Shown here: piece by piece, positions 34,781 to 44,799 of the stretch
How the letters are laid out: every line of letters begins with the position of its first letter
How positions within the stretch are numbered: the first letter of the stretch is position 1
From: Treponema sp. OMZ 790
GTDB lineage: Bacteria; Spirochaetota; Spirochaetia; Treponematales; Treponemataceae
DNA: 64,000 nt
Reading direction: 5' to 3'
Assembly: GCF_024181285.1 (NCBI RefSeq)
Contig: NZ_CP051201.1
Coordinates: 1,550,001 to 1,614,000, forward strand
Program-made: the position numbers and the translations under genes
The notes under the pieces: generated by a model
What the model saw: the letters and a program-made list of their open reading frames with translations, nothing else
Told to the model about the DNA's origin: nothing
Database searches by the model: none

Positions 34781-35722
34781 ATGACAAAAAGAAAATTGAT
34801 ACCGGCAGGATTTATGGGATTTATTTTATTGAGTCTGGGATTTTTTTCTTGTTCCAAAGCGGAGCAAAAAAATCAAACTAATGATTCGGGAAAAATAAAA
34901 ATTACGGCAACAATAGGTATGGTTGCCGATATAACAAAAGCTGTAGGAGGAGATGAAGCAGAGGTACAAGCTTTAATGGGAGCCGGAGTAGATCCGCACC
35001 TTTACAGAGCCAGCGCAGGAGACATGGAAAAGCTTCAAAAAGCGGACATTATTTTTTATAACGGTCTTCATCTTGAGGCAAAGATGGGAGAAGTTTTGCA
35101 AAAGATATCTTCTACCCGAAAAACCGTAGCGGTAGCGGAAAACATCCCGAAAGAAAATCTTTTGCCCTTTGAAGAATCGGAATTCGATCCTCATGTTTGG
35201 TTTGACGTAAAACTCTGGAAATATGCGGCGGAGGCCGTATATAAAGCACTAACGGAATTTGCTCCGCAAAAAAAAGATATTTTCCAAAAAAACTATGAGG
35301 TTTACATTGCGAAACTTGATGAGCTTGACGAATTTATCAAAAAAAGAACTTCAGAAATTCCGCAAGAAAAGAGAGTTTTAGTTACTGCCCATGATGCCTT
35401 CAACTATTTCAGCAGAGCCTACGGTTTTGAAGTCCGAGGTTTACAAGGAATAAGCACTGTAAGCGAAGCCGGAGCAAAAGATGTGCAGGAACTTGCAGAT
35501 TTTATTGCCGAGAAAAAACTTCCGGCCATATTTGTTGAAAGCTCAGTTCCCGAAAAAAACGTAAAGGCCTTGCAAAAGGCTGTAAAGGCCAGGGGTTATG
35601 ATGTTTCAATCGGCGGAGAACTTTTTTCCGATGCTATGGGCGATGACGGCAGTTTTGAAGGAACCTACATAGGAATGCTTACTCATAATATAAACACAAT
35701 AATAGATGCTTTAAAGAAATAA
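34781..35722 (+). CDS. troA: Metal-binding lipoprotein of the Tro ABC transporter
   Basis: The chosen start gives 313 residues with a lipoprotein signal ending GFFSC (Cys 24). The four metal ligands of cluster A-I binding proteins can be seen: His in VDPHLYRAS, His in DPHVWFD, His in [10 protein letters not shown] and Asp in LFSDAMG. TroA delivers Mn2+/Zn2+ (and Fe) to TroBCD. AAAGGA six bases before the ATG at 34781 decides the start against a TTG at 34754 lying within the operator palindrome. First gene of troABCD-troR. Confidence 0.95.
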   Translation: MTKRKLIPAGFMGFILLSLGFFSCSKAEQKNQTNDSGKIKITATIGMVADITKAVGGDEAEVQALMGAGVDPHLYRASAGDMEKLQKADIIFYNGLHLEAKMGEVLQKISSTRKTVAVAENIPKENLLPFEESEFDPHVWFDVKLWKYAAEAVYKALTEFAPQKKDIFQKNYEVYIAKLDELDEFIKKRTSEIPQEKRVLVTAHDAFNYFSRAYGFEVRGLQGISTVSEAGAKDVQELADFIAEKKLPAIFVESSVPEKNVKALQKAVKARGYDVSIGGELFSDAMGDDGSFEGTYIGMLTHNINTIIDALKK

Positions 35723-35751
35723 AAAACCTGTTACATTTTAAGGATAGTTTT

Positions 35752-36522
35752 ATGAACATGTGCTGTGACGAACATTCAAAACAAAATTTAATTCCGGCTT
35801 TTTGCGTTGAAGACCTCACCTTAGCTTACCGCGAAAAGCCGGTACTCTGGGATATCGATGTATGCGTACCTCAAGGTGCAATGGAAGCTGTAGTCGGTCC
35901 AAACGGAGCAGGCAAATCAACTCTTCTTAAAGCCATGATGGGCATCCTCCCCATAGCATCCGGAGAAATAAAGATATTCGGAAAATCGTATAAATCCCAA
36001 CAGAAAAGGATAGCCTATGTGCCGCAAAGAAGCTCGGTGGATTGGGATTTTCCAACAACCGTCTTTGATGTAGTTTTAATGGGCTCATACGGGAATTTAG
36101 GATGGATAAAAAGACCGGGGCAAAAAGAAAAAAAAGAAGCCCTATCAGCCTTGGAAAAAGTCGGAATGGCAGAATTCGCAAAACGCCAGATAAGCGAACT
36201 TTCGGGCGGTCAACAACAAAGAGTTTTTTTGGCAAGAGCTCTTGTTCAAAATGCGGATCTTTATTTTATGGATGAACCCTTTCAGGGAGTAGATGCAGCA
36301 ACCGAACAGGCAATCGTAAAACTTTTAAAAGAACTAAAAGCCGGCGGAAAAACTCTTTTGGTAGTTCATCATGATCTTCAAACCGTAAAAGATTATTTTG
36401 ATAGAGTTCTCTTATTGAATGTAAGATTAATAGCCGAAGGAAGTGTTAAAGAAATTTTTACCGAAGAAAACTTGCGTAAAACTTATGGAGGCAGAATAGC
36501 CTACAATTCTGAAAAAAAATGA
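35752..36522 (+). CDS. troB: Tro ABC transporter ATPase
   Basis: A 256-residue ABC ATPase with Walker [11 protein letters not shown]-loop VPQRSS, signature LSGGQQQR, Walker B LYFMDEP and switch His in VVHHD. It energises Mn/Zn/Fe uptake with TroC and TroD. TAAGGA precedes the ATG by seven bases. The gene ends with an ATGA overlap with troC. Confidence 0.95.
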   Translation: MNMCCDEHSKQNLIPAFCVEDLTLAYREKPVLWDIDVCVPQGAMEAVVGPNGAGKSTLLKAMMGILPIASGEIKIFGKSYKSQQKRIAYVPQRSSVDWDFPTTVFDVVLMGSYGNLGWIKRPGQKEKKEALSALEKVGMAEFAKRQISELSGGQQQRVFLARALVQNADLYFMDEPFQGVDAATEQAIVKLLKELKAGGKTLLVVHHDLQTVKDYFDRVLLLNVRLIAEGSVKEIFTEENLRKTYGGRIAYNSEKK

Positions 36523-37433
36523 ACGAGATAATAAATTTTTTTGCCGACTATACTTTGAGAAATGTTTTTTTGGGAACAATGCTTTTAGGCATAGGATCAG
36601 GAGCGGTTGGAAGTTTTGCAGTCTTACGCAAACAAAGTTTACTCGGAGACGCGGTTGCACATGCAGCCCTTCCGGGCGTAGTAATAGCATTTTTAATCAC
36701 AGGTTCAAAAATGACGTTTCCCCTTTTAATAGGTGCAGGTCTTACGGGACTTATAGGAACATTTTTCATAAACAGTATTGTGAACACCTCAAAAATAGAT
36801 ACGGATGCAGCACAAGGCATTGTATTGGGTGTATTTTTAGGATTAGGTTTTTTACTTTTAACCTATGTTCAAAAATTACCGGGAGCAGGAAAAAGCGGCC
36901 TCGATAAATTTATATTCGGACAGGCTGCAACTATAACAGGGCAAGACGTAATATTGATTTTTACGGTTGAAACAGTAATTCTTCTAACAGTTTTGCTTTT
37001 TTGGAAAGAACTTAAAATATCGACATTTGATCCGGGATTTTCTCAATCAATCGGCTTTTCACCCAAAATAATAGAATCAATTTTAACCGTTTTAATCATA
37101 ATTACAATAGTTATAGGAATACAGTCTGTCGGAGTAATTTTGATGAGCGCACTTTTACTTGCACCTGCCGCCGCAGCGAGGCAGTGGACAGATAGATTAA
37201 GCATAATGTGTTTTTTATCGGCTATTTTTGGAGCTGCCTCAGGAATGGGCGGAGCAGTAATTTCTTCTCAAGTTTTAAAAATGCCGACAGGGCCTATGAT
37301 AGTTTGCGTTTTAACAGGTTTTACTCTTATTTCAATATTGTTCAGTCCGCATCGAGGAATTATTCAAGCAAAGTTAAAAAAAATTCACATCAAAAATAAA
37401 ATACTCAAAGAAATAAAAGAAGAAAAGGATTAA
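36519..37433 (+). CDS. troC: Tro ABC transporter permease
   Basis: A 304-residue ABC-3 family permease with about eight to nine helices. Characteristic stretches are [19 protein letters not shown] (the cluster A-I permease signature), [17 protein letters not shown] and GAASGMGG. It forms the metal channel with TroD. Overlaps troB by 4 bp; the next gene starts four bases after its stop codon. Confidence 0.94.
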   Translation: MNEIINFFADYTLRNVFLGTMLLGIGSGAVGSFAVLRKQSLLGDAVAHAALPGVVIAFLITGSKMTFPLLIGAGLTGLIGTFFINSIVNTSKIDTDAAQGIVLGVFLGLGFLLLTYVQKLPGAGKSGLDKFIFGQAATITGQDVILIFTVETVILLTVLLFWKELKISTFDPGFSQSIGFSPKIIESILTVLIIITIVIGIQSVGVILMSALLLAPAAAARQWTDRLSIMCFLSAIFGAASGMGGAVISSQVLKMPTGPMIVCVLTGFTLISILFSPHRGIIQAKLKKIHIKNKILKEIKEEKD

Positions 37434-37437
37434 ACTT

Positions 37438-38538
37438 ATGAATATGGAAATAATATTAATTGCAATTATTGTCTCCGCTTCATGCGCTCTTTGCGGAGTA
37501 TTTTTAGTTTTACGAAAAATGTCATTGATGAGCGATGCAATCAGTCATTCAATAATAATAGGAATCGTATTAGGATTTTTTATAAGTAAAAGTTTATCTT
37601 CAAGTATTCCGTTAATAGGAGCCGTTATAGCAGGGATGGCTTCAGTTTTATTTACTGAAGTTTTACAAAAAACAAAACTTATAAAAAGCGATACGGCTAT
37701 AGGTCTTGTTTTTCCTTTTTTATTTAGTCTCGGAGTTATTTTGGTTTCACTATATGCCGGAAACGTTCATTTAGATACGGATTCCGTATTATTGGGAGAA
37801 TTAGCCTTTGCACCGTTTGACAGAATAAATTTTTTTACGATTTCACTTCCAAAAAGTTTGGTTCAGATGAGCGGGATTCTCTTATTTGATTTAATTTTTA
37901 TCATAGTATTTTTTAAAGAATTGAAACTGACAACTTTTGATTTAAACTTAGCAAAATCATTAGGGTTTTCTCCTGCAATCATGCACTATAGTTTAATGTT
38001 TGCAGTAAGCCTTACCTGCGTAGGTGCATTTGATTCTGTAGGAGCCGTTTTAGTTACGGCTCTGATGATTGCTCCGGCTGCCGCAGCTCTTTTATTGACA
38101 AACAGTCTTTTTTATATGATAATCATTTCGATTTTTATTGCATCAGCGGCATCAATAAGCGGTTTTTATCTTGCAATAAAAATTGACGGCAGTATATCGG
38201 GTTCAATGGCATCAATGACAGGACTATTATTTTTACTTGTTTATTTATTTTCTCCAAAAGACGGATTGATAAAACGAAAATTGGAACAAAACAAATTGAA
38301 AATAGATTTTGCAGTTAAAATGCTTATTGTTCATCTTTTACATCACCAAGGTGAAGAAAACATGGCAAGGGAATGCCGGGAAGAGCATCTATGCGAACAT
38401 ATTAACTGGTCCGAAAAAAAAGCTCACACAGTAGTACTTGCAGCAACGCGATTAAGATATATTAAAAAAGAAAACGGTTTATTGCTTTTATCTTCTTTAG
38501 GAAAAAAAGAAGCGGAAAAATCGATTACAAACACTTAG
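37438..38538 (+). CDS. troD: Tro ABC transporter permease with C-terminal cytoplasmic extension
   Basis: A 366-residue ABC-3 permease. VLRKMSLMSDAISHSII and ALMIAPAAAALLLTNSL mark the family. After the last helix (about residue 280) there is an 80-residue helical cytoplasmic extension (FAVKMLIVHLLHHQGEENMA, then HVV-type winged-helix-like residues) with several His and Cys (ECREEHLCEH). Similar tails are known in some TroD/MntD proteins and resemble DtxR-like DNA-binding domains; metal sensing is a possibility. Confidence 0.94.
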   Translation: MNMEIILIAIIVSASCALCGVFLVLRKMSLMSDAISHSIIIGIVLGFFISKSLSSSIPLIGAVIAGMASVLFTEVLQKTKLIKSDTAIGLVFPFLFSLGVILVSLYAGNVHLDTDSVLLGELAFAPFDRINFFTISLPKSLVQMSGILLFDLIFIIVFFKELKLTTFDLNLAKSLGFSPAIMHYSLMFAVSLTCVGAFDSVGAVLVTALMIAPAAAALLLTNSLFYMIIISIFIASAASISGFYLAIKIDGSISGSMASMTGLLFLLVYLFSPKDGLIKRKLEQNKLKIDFAVKMLIVHLLHHQGEENMARECREEHLCEHINWSEKKAHTVVLAATRLRYIKKENGLLLLSSLGKKEAEKSITNT

Positions 38539-38563
38539 TTAAAATAAAACTTAAGGATTAAGC

Positions 38564-39232
38564 GTGGAAATATCAAAAATTACAACCGAAAATTATTTAA
38601 AATCCATTGTTAAGTTTTTATCGGCAAACGACAAAGATATAATTACCAATGGTGAAATTGCAAAATTATTACATGTTACGCCCGGCACTGCTACATCTAT
38701 GGCGAAAAAACTTGAAAAAGAAGGATATCTAGAATACCAAAATCGAATCGGATGCCGATTAACTGAAAAAGGTAAAAAATACGGCCTCAATATTATAAGA
38801 AGACATCGTTTAATTGAAACTTTTTTATTTAAAACTTTGAAAATGGATAAAAAAGATGTTCACAATGAAGCAGAAAATTTGGAACATGCAGCTTCCGACA
38901 TTTTAATCGATAAAATAGATGAATATTTAGGAAAACCTAAAAGAGATCCTCATGGAGCAATAATACCTAAAAAAAATCAAAGCAACTATCGGCGTACCGA
39001 TATGGAGCTTTCAAAACTAAAATGCGGAACAGAATACTCAGTTGTAAGACTTAAAGGTTCCGAAGCTCAATTTGAATACTATAAAAAGATAAATTTAAAA
39101 TTAAATTCTAAAATTAAAATAGAAAATAAAAATGAAGAAAGCGGTTTAGCCGAAATTATAATAGACGGAAATAAGATATCGTGTTCTACTATGATTTTAA
39201 AACATATTTTTGTCGAAAAAAATATTACCTAG
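38564..39232 (+). CDS. troR: Manganese/iron-dependent repressor TroR
   Basis: A 222-residue DtxR/MntR-family regulator: N-terminal winged helix (residues 1-65), dimerisation and metal domain with RRHRLIETFL, EAENLEHAAS and DPHGAIIP, and a C-terminal SH3-like FeoA-type domain (about 150-222). The T. pallidum protein lacks this third domain; T. denticola TroR is known to be Mn- and Fe-dependent. Start is GTG with AAGGA six bases upstream. It probably represses its own operon through the palindrome at 34751-34768. The 3' end overlaps the converging GH3 gene by 8 bp. Confidence 0.94.
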   Translation: MEISKITTENYLKSIVKFLSANDKDIITNGEIAKLLHVTPGTATSMAKKLEKEGYLEYQNRIGCRLTEKGKKYGLNIIRRHRLIETFLFKTLKMDKKDVHNEAENLEHAASDILIDKIDEYLGKPKRDPHGAIIPKKNQSNYRRTDMELSKLKCGTEYSVVRLKGSEAQFEYYKKINLKLNSKIKIENKNEESGLAEIIIDGNKISCSTMILKHIFVEKNIT

Positions 39233-40430
39233 AACTTTTTTGTTTTTTTAAAATATCTTCCGCAGCCTTTTTTGCCTTATAAAATTTTTCTTTATCGAAT
39301 TTATTTTTTTCAATAGGCATGCATAATTCATCTATGATACCCATTTTTATTTTTATTTTTAAAATATTATATACGGCATCATCAATACGATTTGCAAAAT
39401 CGGCATCCTGCTTTATTTTATTTGAAATTACATTGACCAATTCTTTAAATTTCGGCTCCGAACACATCACCATATCACAACCTGCACTCAGAGCCGAAAT
39501 TACGTTATCGGCTGTTGAGCGGCCGTCAGTTTTTAAGGCTTTCATTGCCATATCATCGGTAAGAATCATTCCTTTAAATTTTAATTCGTTTCGTAAAAAT
39601 TTTTCGATTCCGATTTTTGAAAAACAAAACGGAACTTTTTCTATAAAGGAAACTTCAGCATGAGAAATTAAAACAACTCCGTCAGTATCGTAAATAACCC
39701 GTTTAAACGGCCGAATAAACTCTTTATAAAAAATATCTTCTGAATCATCAATAATACTTTTTGAAAGATGAGGATCGGAAGCAGTTCCGGGAAAATGTTT
39801 AACGGTCGAAATTACTCCGCCCTTTTCCATTCCGGATATAAATATTTGGGAATATTTTACAAGAACATCTTCATCTGAAGAAAATATGCGGTTATCAAAA
39901 AAACTTTCATTTTTTTCCTGTATTTTTTCGACAATAGGAGCAAGATTTAGATGAATTCCCAATAAAGATATTTGTTTTGCAGTCTGTTCATAAAGAGATA
40001 AAGCATCTTCTTCATTAAATGTTTCAGCTATTTCTTTCGGCGAAGGCAGAGGAGAAGCTATATTCTTGATTCGATAAACCCAGCCTCCTTCAAAATCGGA
40101 TGCAAAAAAAGGAGGAATAAATACTTTTGTTTTGGATAATTTTTGTATTGACTGTTTAACAGATTTTATATATGCAGCCGACTCTTGAGGTGTATCAGAA
40201 AAATTAAAGCCGAATAAAATAAAAGCTCCGGGTGAATAAGGCGAAAAATAAGAATTTAAATATACCGGAAAAGTTTTTTTACCTTCAATGCTCATCATTA
40301 AAACCTGCGCTGCTTTTTCTTCAATACTCATTTTTGAGATATGAGTTTTAATATTTTTATCATCATTTGCAGCAAAAATAAATACATGAACAAAAAAGCA
40401 ACATAACAAAACCGAAAAAAAATGTTTCAT
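39225..40430 (-). CDS. Exported glycoside hydrolase family 3 protein (NagZ-like)
   Basis: A 401-residue protein with a signal peptide (about 1-21). The GH3 barrel has ASDFEGGWV, VKHFPGTASDPHLSKS and the nucleophile Asp in LTDDMAM. NagZ enzymes split N-acetylglucosaminyl linkages of peptidoglycan fragments. The loop between KHFPG and the Asp-His dyad is shortened: the second His-Gly of KHFPGHG is absent, while DPH keeps the proposed Asp-His acid/base pair. A signal peptide points to a periplasmic wall-turnover role. Last gene of the long minus-strand block; it starts 13 bases after the preceding gene. Confidence 0.83.
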   Translation of the reverse strand: MKHFFSVLLCCFFVHVFIFAANDDKNIKTHISKMSIEEKAAQVLMMSIEGKKTFPVYLNSYFSPYSPGAFILFGFNFSDTPQESAAYIKSVKQSIQKLSKTKVFIPPFFASDFEGGWVYRIKNIASPLPSPKEIAETFNEEDALSLYEQTAKQISLLGIHLNLAPIVEKIQEKNESFFDNRIFSSDEDVLVKYSQIFISGMEKGGVISTVKHFPGTASDPHLSKSIIDDSEDIFYKEFIRPFKRVIYDTDGVVLISHAEVSFIEKVPFCFSKIGIEKFLRNELKFKGMILTDDMAMKALKTDGRSTADNVISALSAGCDMVMCSEPKFKELVNVISNKIKQDADFANRIDDAVYNILKIKIKMGIIDELCMPIEKNKFDKEKFYKAKKAAEDILKKQKSSR

Positions 40431-40443
40431 AAAAATCTCGAAA

Positions 40444-42885
40444 TTAAATAAGCTTTTGATTTTTGGCTACCGTAAAAAGTTTTGAATTCCATAAATTATT
40501 TTGCATGTACTTATCACGGATATCGTTTTCCCCGATAGCCAATACATTTTTTTGCATGGATTTAAAAGCTTTACTTAGGTAAGCAATAGTTTGCGAAGAA
40601 TTATCGCCGTAAAGACGGACAGATAAATCATAACACAAATACATGTATAATGAAGAGTACGGATCATTTTGATATAAGGACTCGACAGCAGAAACTTCCA
40701 AATTCGATAAAAAAACTTTACATTTTTCCAAATCATACATTTCAGAAAAATTAATTTTACAGCTATAATAGTCGTAAAAAGCATTAAATATTTTTTTTCC
40801 GGTTGACATATTATATATTTTAAACCAAACTAAATCTTCGACAAAACTAAAGCCCGATTTTACATTCTTAAATTCGGCAAAACCCGAATTAAAAGGTTCA
40901 TCATAAAGAGAGGATACATCCAAATCCATTTTTTCCAAATCATTATGCAAAACAGGATAGAATAAAAAAGATTCCAACAAAAACAATGAAGCATCATCCG
41001 TGTAGTCGACATATTTTACTAAAATATCTTGCGCACTTTTAATTTGTCCCATATAAACGAGAGAGCGTCCATACCAAGCTCGGCATAAAGCTTCAAGTTT
41101 ATCAAAATATAAATTGGCAAAATCCGCTGCCAATTTAAAACTTTCAGCCGCATTATTAAATTCTCCTATCTGTAAATAAACACGCCCTTTCATAAAAAGA
41201 TAAGGAATTTTCCACTCTTGTTCAAAATATTCATCAACAGCACAAGCCAATCGATCTAAAAATGTCATGGATTGTTTTAAATTATTTTGTAAAAAATAAA
41301 TTACGCTTATATTAAATAAAGCATCACAAATAAAAGATGTATCATGAGATTGTTCTGCATTATCAAGTGCATAAGAAAAATATGTAATAGCATCCGATAT
41401 TTTGTTTTGAGTCAAATGAAAAAGAGCAAGTAAAGAAAAGGCTCTGTACTCTCCCGACTCAAGTTTATTTTCTTGAAAGAAACTTATAGCCGTTTTTATA
41501 AGTGCATAAGATTTGGAAGTACTATCATCCATATTTGCAATAATCGAATTTTGATAATATTTTAATGCATCATAAAAAATTTCATTTTTATATTTTTTCA
41601 AATCGAGACCTTCAACAGATGAATCCGAATAATTATGAAATATCGAAGCAAGCAAAAAATCAGGTTTACATTTAAAATTTAAGGATTCAAAAATTTTTTC
41701 GGCTTCAGCATTAGCACTTATAATTCCTTTTTTATATTTTGCCCATAAAAATTCGGCTATATGTTCATCAATTATGTTTTTATTAAGAGTAATTCGTCTT
41801 TCTATAATTTCGAGTAAGCCATAGGGAACAGCATAAATATTATTTTCAAGCAAGATAAGCCCCATCGAATACATCCAATTATATACATCATCAAAAAAAT
41901 TTTTACTTTTGTTTAATGAAAGCAAAAAATCGGTAATTTCATCATAAAAAAAATATTTACTTGAAGATAAAATAATATATATTAAATGGAGTAAATCATC
42001 CGGTATGTTATATATTGACGGAAGCCCTGCATCTAAAGGCTGAATATTTATGTACTTATTAACAGCATATATTTTTTCTACTTCTTCTATATTTTTTTTA
42101 TCGTTTGTATTATCTATAAAAACCTTAATGTATTTTAACTTTTTACTTTTTATATAATTCTTTAAAAAAATAGAAGAATTAGTCAAAAAGGCATCTATAA
42201 AATATTGCGGCATTTCTTTTGAAAATCTATACTTTTTTAAATAAGTATAAACATTTTTTGTACTTAAAAAAGAATTTTTATCTTCAGCAGACATAGCTTC
42301 CAAGCAAGTTTCGTCCAGAGGATTAGCCAAAATAAAATTATACAAAGCCCAAAAATAACTATCATTACGATGAACAATAATGGAAGCACTTTTATCTATA
42401 TTTTTATCTTGTGTATTTGTTATGTTTTCAAAAAATTTGAATTTATCACATATAAAAATTGAAGAATCGGCAACAGCTGCAGCCGTATTAAAGTCGATAT
42501 ATTTTGAAAGTTTAATCGAAGCACTTGTTGAAACAAAAAGGCCTTCTTCAGGTATTAATTTTTTCTTATATAATGATACGGATTCCAATAGAAATTCATT
42601 TGAGACTTCTTCTTCATAACAATCAGTTATACATCTGACTTCAGAAATTTTACTTTTATATGATACAAGTATTTTATTTAAATTATACAAAAAACGCGCA
42701 GCAGAAAACACATAAGCAACAGATTTTTTTTTAAACAAAAAATATGAACCGCTCTGTACCTGAAAAAATTCGGCACCGTTTGACAAAGCTTCTTCTTTTA
42801 TCAAATCGATAAAAGAAGTGAGAGTCTTTAAATCTATTTTGCGCAGCTGCCTTTCATACACTATCTCCAAAAAAACACTTAACAT
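40444..42885 (-). CDS. Large cytoplasmic TPR protein with a possible degenerate cyclase-like N-terminus
   Basis: An 813-residue protein without signal or membrane helices. Residues 1-150 show a pattern reminiscent of class III nucleotidyl cyclases (FLEIVYERQLRKIDLKTLTS, AEFFQVQSGSYFLF, later GLFVSTSASIKLSKYIDF) but without metal-binding Asp residues. The middle (300-390) is helical and resembles lid or winged-helix parts of STAND ATPases; no Walker motif is present. Residues 440-700 contain TPRs. A protein of this size follows fliJ in treponemes (conserved hypothetical), suggesting a flagellar or motility link. AAGGGTG precedes the ATG. Cyclase relation is speculative. Confidence 0.72.
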   Translation of the reverse strand: MLSVFLEIVYERQLRKIDLKTLTSFIDLIKEEALSNGAEFFQVQSGSYFLFKKKSVAYVFSAARFLYNLNKILVSYKSKISEVRCITDCYEEEVSNEFLLESVSLYKKKLIPEEGLFVSTSASIKLSKYIDFNTAAAVADSSIFICDKFKFFENITNTQDKNIDKSASIIVHRNDSYFWALYNFILANPLDETCLEAMSAEDKNSFLSTKNVYTYLKKYRFSKEMPQYFIDAFLTNSSIFLKNYIKSKKLKYIKVFIDNTNDKKNIEEVEKIYAVNKYINIQPLDAGLPSIYNIPDDLLHLIYIILSSSKYFFYDEITDFLLSLNKSKNFFDDVYNWMYSMGLILLENNIYAVPYGLLEIIERRITLNKNIIDEHIAEFLWAKYKKGIISANAEAEKIFESLNFKCKPDFLLASIFHNYSDSSVEGLDLKKYKNEIFYDALKYYQNSIIANMDDSTSKSYALIKTAISFFQENKLESGEYRAFSLLALFHLTQNKISDAITYFSYALDNAEQSHDTSFICDALFNISVIYFLQNNLKQSMTFLDRLACAVDEYFEQEWKIPYLFMKGRVYLQIGEFNNAAESFKLAADFANLYFDKLEALCRAWYGRSLVYMGQIKSAQDILVKYVDYTDDASLFLLESFLFYPVLHNDLEKMDLDVSSLYDEPFNSGFAEFKNVKSGFSFVEDLVWFKIYNMSTGKKIFNAFYDYYSCKINFSEMYDLEKCKVFLSNLEVSAVESLYQNDPYSSLYMYLCYDLSVRLYGDNSSQTIAYLSKAFKSMQKNVLAIGENDIRDKYMQNNLWNSKLFTVAKNQKLI

Positions 42886-42912
42886 ATATTCACCCTTGAT
42901 TAATTATATCTC

Positions 42913-43365
42913 TTAATTAAAATAAACTTGATTTTTACCGAATTTATAGGTAATAATATCATCAATATATTTTTCTTCAGATTTTATATTTTCTTTTTCC
43001 CATAATTCACGTTTTTTTTCTTTTAACTTTGAAATTACTTTACGCTTCGATGCCGCTTCAATATAAGTTTTTCTTTTTTCTTCAATAAGCTGCTCGGCAA
43101 AAATCAATTTTTCCAATAACTCATCTCTTTTTTTGTCTAAAAGAATAACATAATTTTGAGCAGCATGAAGCTCGGTTATATCTATTTCTGCTGTAGATGG
43201 ATTAAATTCGGTTCCGGTTTTAATTTTTAATTGAGCTATTTGTTTCAACTCAAGATCTATATGTTCTTTACGGGCAATAGCATGAGCCAATTCAATTTCT
43301 GCTTGATGTTCATAAAACTCACGTAAGTTTAAAAGTTTTTCAAGTCTAAACTCAAATCTTTTCAT
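42913..43365 (-). CDS. fliJ: Flagellar export chaperone FliJ
   Basis: A 150-residue, almost entirely coiled-coil protein with N-terminal FEFRLEKLLNLREFYEHQAE, the typical FliJ start. FliJ links the FliI ATPase ring to FlhA in flagellar type III export. It follows fliI by three bases. Confidence 0.9.
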   Translation of the reverse strand: MKRFEFRLEKLLNLREFYEHQAEIELAHAIARKEHIDLELKQIAQLKIKTGTEFNPSTAEIDITELHAAQNYVILLDKKRDELLEKLIFAEQLIEEKRKTYIEAASKRKVISKLKEKKRELWEKENIKSEEKYIDDIITYKFGKNQVYFN

Positions 43366-43368
43366 AAA

Positions 43369-44790
43369 CTAAACCTCAGAATTGTTTCCATACAATGCAG
43401 AGGCTTCAGAACTTTGAGCATATTTTTTTATAGCCCCTAAACCAAGTCCGGCTTCATCAAATTCTTCAGGAGGAATATCAACTTCAGTAATGTCAGAAAG
43501 TTTTTGCAAGGTGTCTTTTAATTTTGCAGGATCATCTACATCCTGTGTTAAAAAATCATAAATTAGCGGATAGTGATCTATGGCATCATCAATGTTGGAA
43601 TTACTTCCTTTTTGATAAGCGCCTAGATTAATCATATCTTCGGATTCGGTATAATCTTTTAATAGGGTACGCATACGCTTTGAAGCTGTTTTTGTGTTTT
43701 GCCCCGATACTCTGTTTGCTAAACGGGAAATACTTTTTAAAACATTAACGGCAGGATATTGCCCCCGTTCTGCAAGGTTTCTATCCAATACGATATGACC
43801 GTCCAAGATACCTCGCACGGCATCCGAAATAGGCTCATTCATATCGTCGCCTTCTACCAAGACTGTATAAAACCCAGTGATAGAACCTTTTTCGGAAGTA
43901 CCGCTTCTTTCAAGAAGTTTAGGCAAAGAACTAAAAACGCTGGGCGTGTAGCCGCGGGTTGCAGGAGGTTCACCTATCGCAAGACCTATTTCACGTTGAG
44001 CCATTGCAAACCGAGTTACCGAATCAAAAAGGAGCATAACGTCTTTTCCTTGATCGCGGAAATATTCTGCAATTGCAGTGGCGGTATATGCACCTCTTAT
44101 TCTTGCAAGAGCACTTTGATCCGAGGTTGCACTTACAATTACCGAATGTTTTAAACCTTCAGGCCCCAGATCATGCTCGATAAAATCTAAAACTTCCCTG
44201 CCCCGCTCTCCTATAAGAGCAATAACGTTTACATCTGCATTTGTATTTCGGGCTATCATTCCAAGCAGGGTAGATTTTCCGATTCCGGTTCCTGCAAAAA
44301 TACCCAAACGCTGCCCGCGCCCTACTGCCAAAAGTCCGTCAATAGCACGGATACCCGTGACAATTCTTTGCCTTATAGGCTTACGGGTCATGGCATCGGG
44401 AGGAGGAGCTACTACAGGATATCTTATTGCAGAATAAGGTTCAGGTTTACCGTCAGCAGATTTACAGAGAGCATCTACAACACGTCCAAGTAAAACGTTT
44501 CCGACAGGAACCGATAAGATTTCGCCGCTGGCTATAACATGGTCACCGATTTTTACACCTTGTACATCTTCAAAACACATTAACTGCACAGTGGTGCCGT
44601 TTAAACCTACGACTTCGGCTTTTAATCCTTCAGGATTATCATCGGTAATAATCTGACAAAGTTCTCCTACAGAAGCTATGGGCCCTTCACTTTCAATGAG
44701 TTTATCGTGTACACGGACAACATTGCCGGTAAATTTTATCGGGTCGATTTCTGCAACGGCATCGGTATATTTATCAAAAAGATCTACCAT
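43369..44790 (-). CDS. fliI: Flagellum-specific ATPase FliI
   Basis: A 473-residue F1-beta-like ATPase: Walker A GTGIGKST, catalytic GERGREV, Walker B VMLLFDSVTR and the signature PATRGYTPSVFSSLP. The N-terminal domain (about 1-100) is the FliH-binding region. It powers unfolding and export of flagellar substrates with FliH and FliJ. It lies between fliH (nine bases upstream) and fliJ in the standard order. Confidence 0.97.
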   Translation of the reverse strand: MVDLFDKYTDAVAEIDPIKFTGNVVRVHDKLIESEGPIASVGELCQIITDDNPEGLKAEVVGLNGTTVQLMCFEDVQGVKIGDHVIASGEILSVPVGNVLLGRVVDALCKSADGKPEPYSAIRYPVVAPPPDAMTRKPIRQRIVTGIRAIDGLLAVGRGQRLGIFAGTGIGKSTLLGMIARNTNADVNVIALIGERGREVLDFIEHDLGPEGLKHSVIVSATSDQSALARIRGAYTATAIAEYFRDQGKDVMLLFDSVTRFAMAQREIGLAIGEPPATRGYTPSVFSSLPKLLERSGTSEKGSITGFYTVLVEGDDMNEPISDAVRGILDGHIVLDRNLAERGQYPAVNVLKSISRLANRVSGQNTKTASKRMRTLLKDYTESEDMINLGAYQKGSNSNIDDAIDHYPLIYDFLTQDVDDPAKLKDTLQKLSDITEVDIPPEEFDEAGLGLGAIKKYAQSSEASALYGNNSEV

Positions 44791-44799
44791 ATCGGCACC

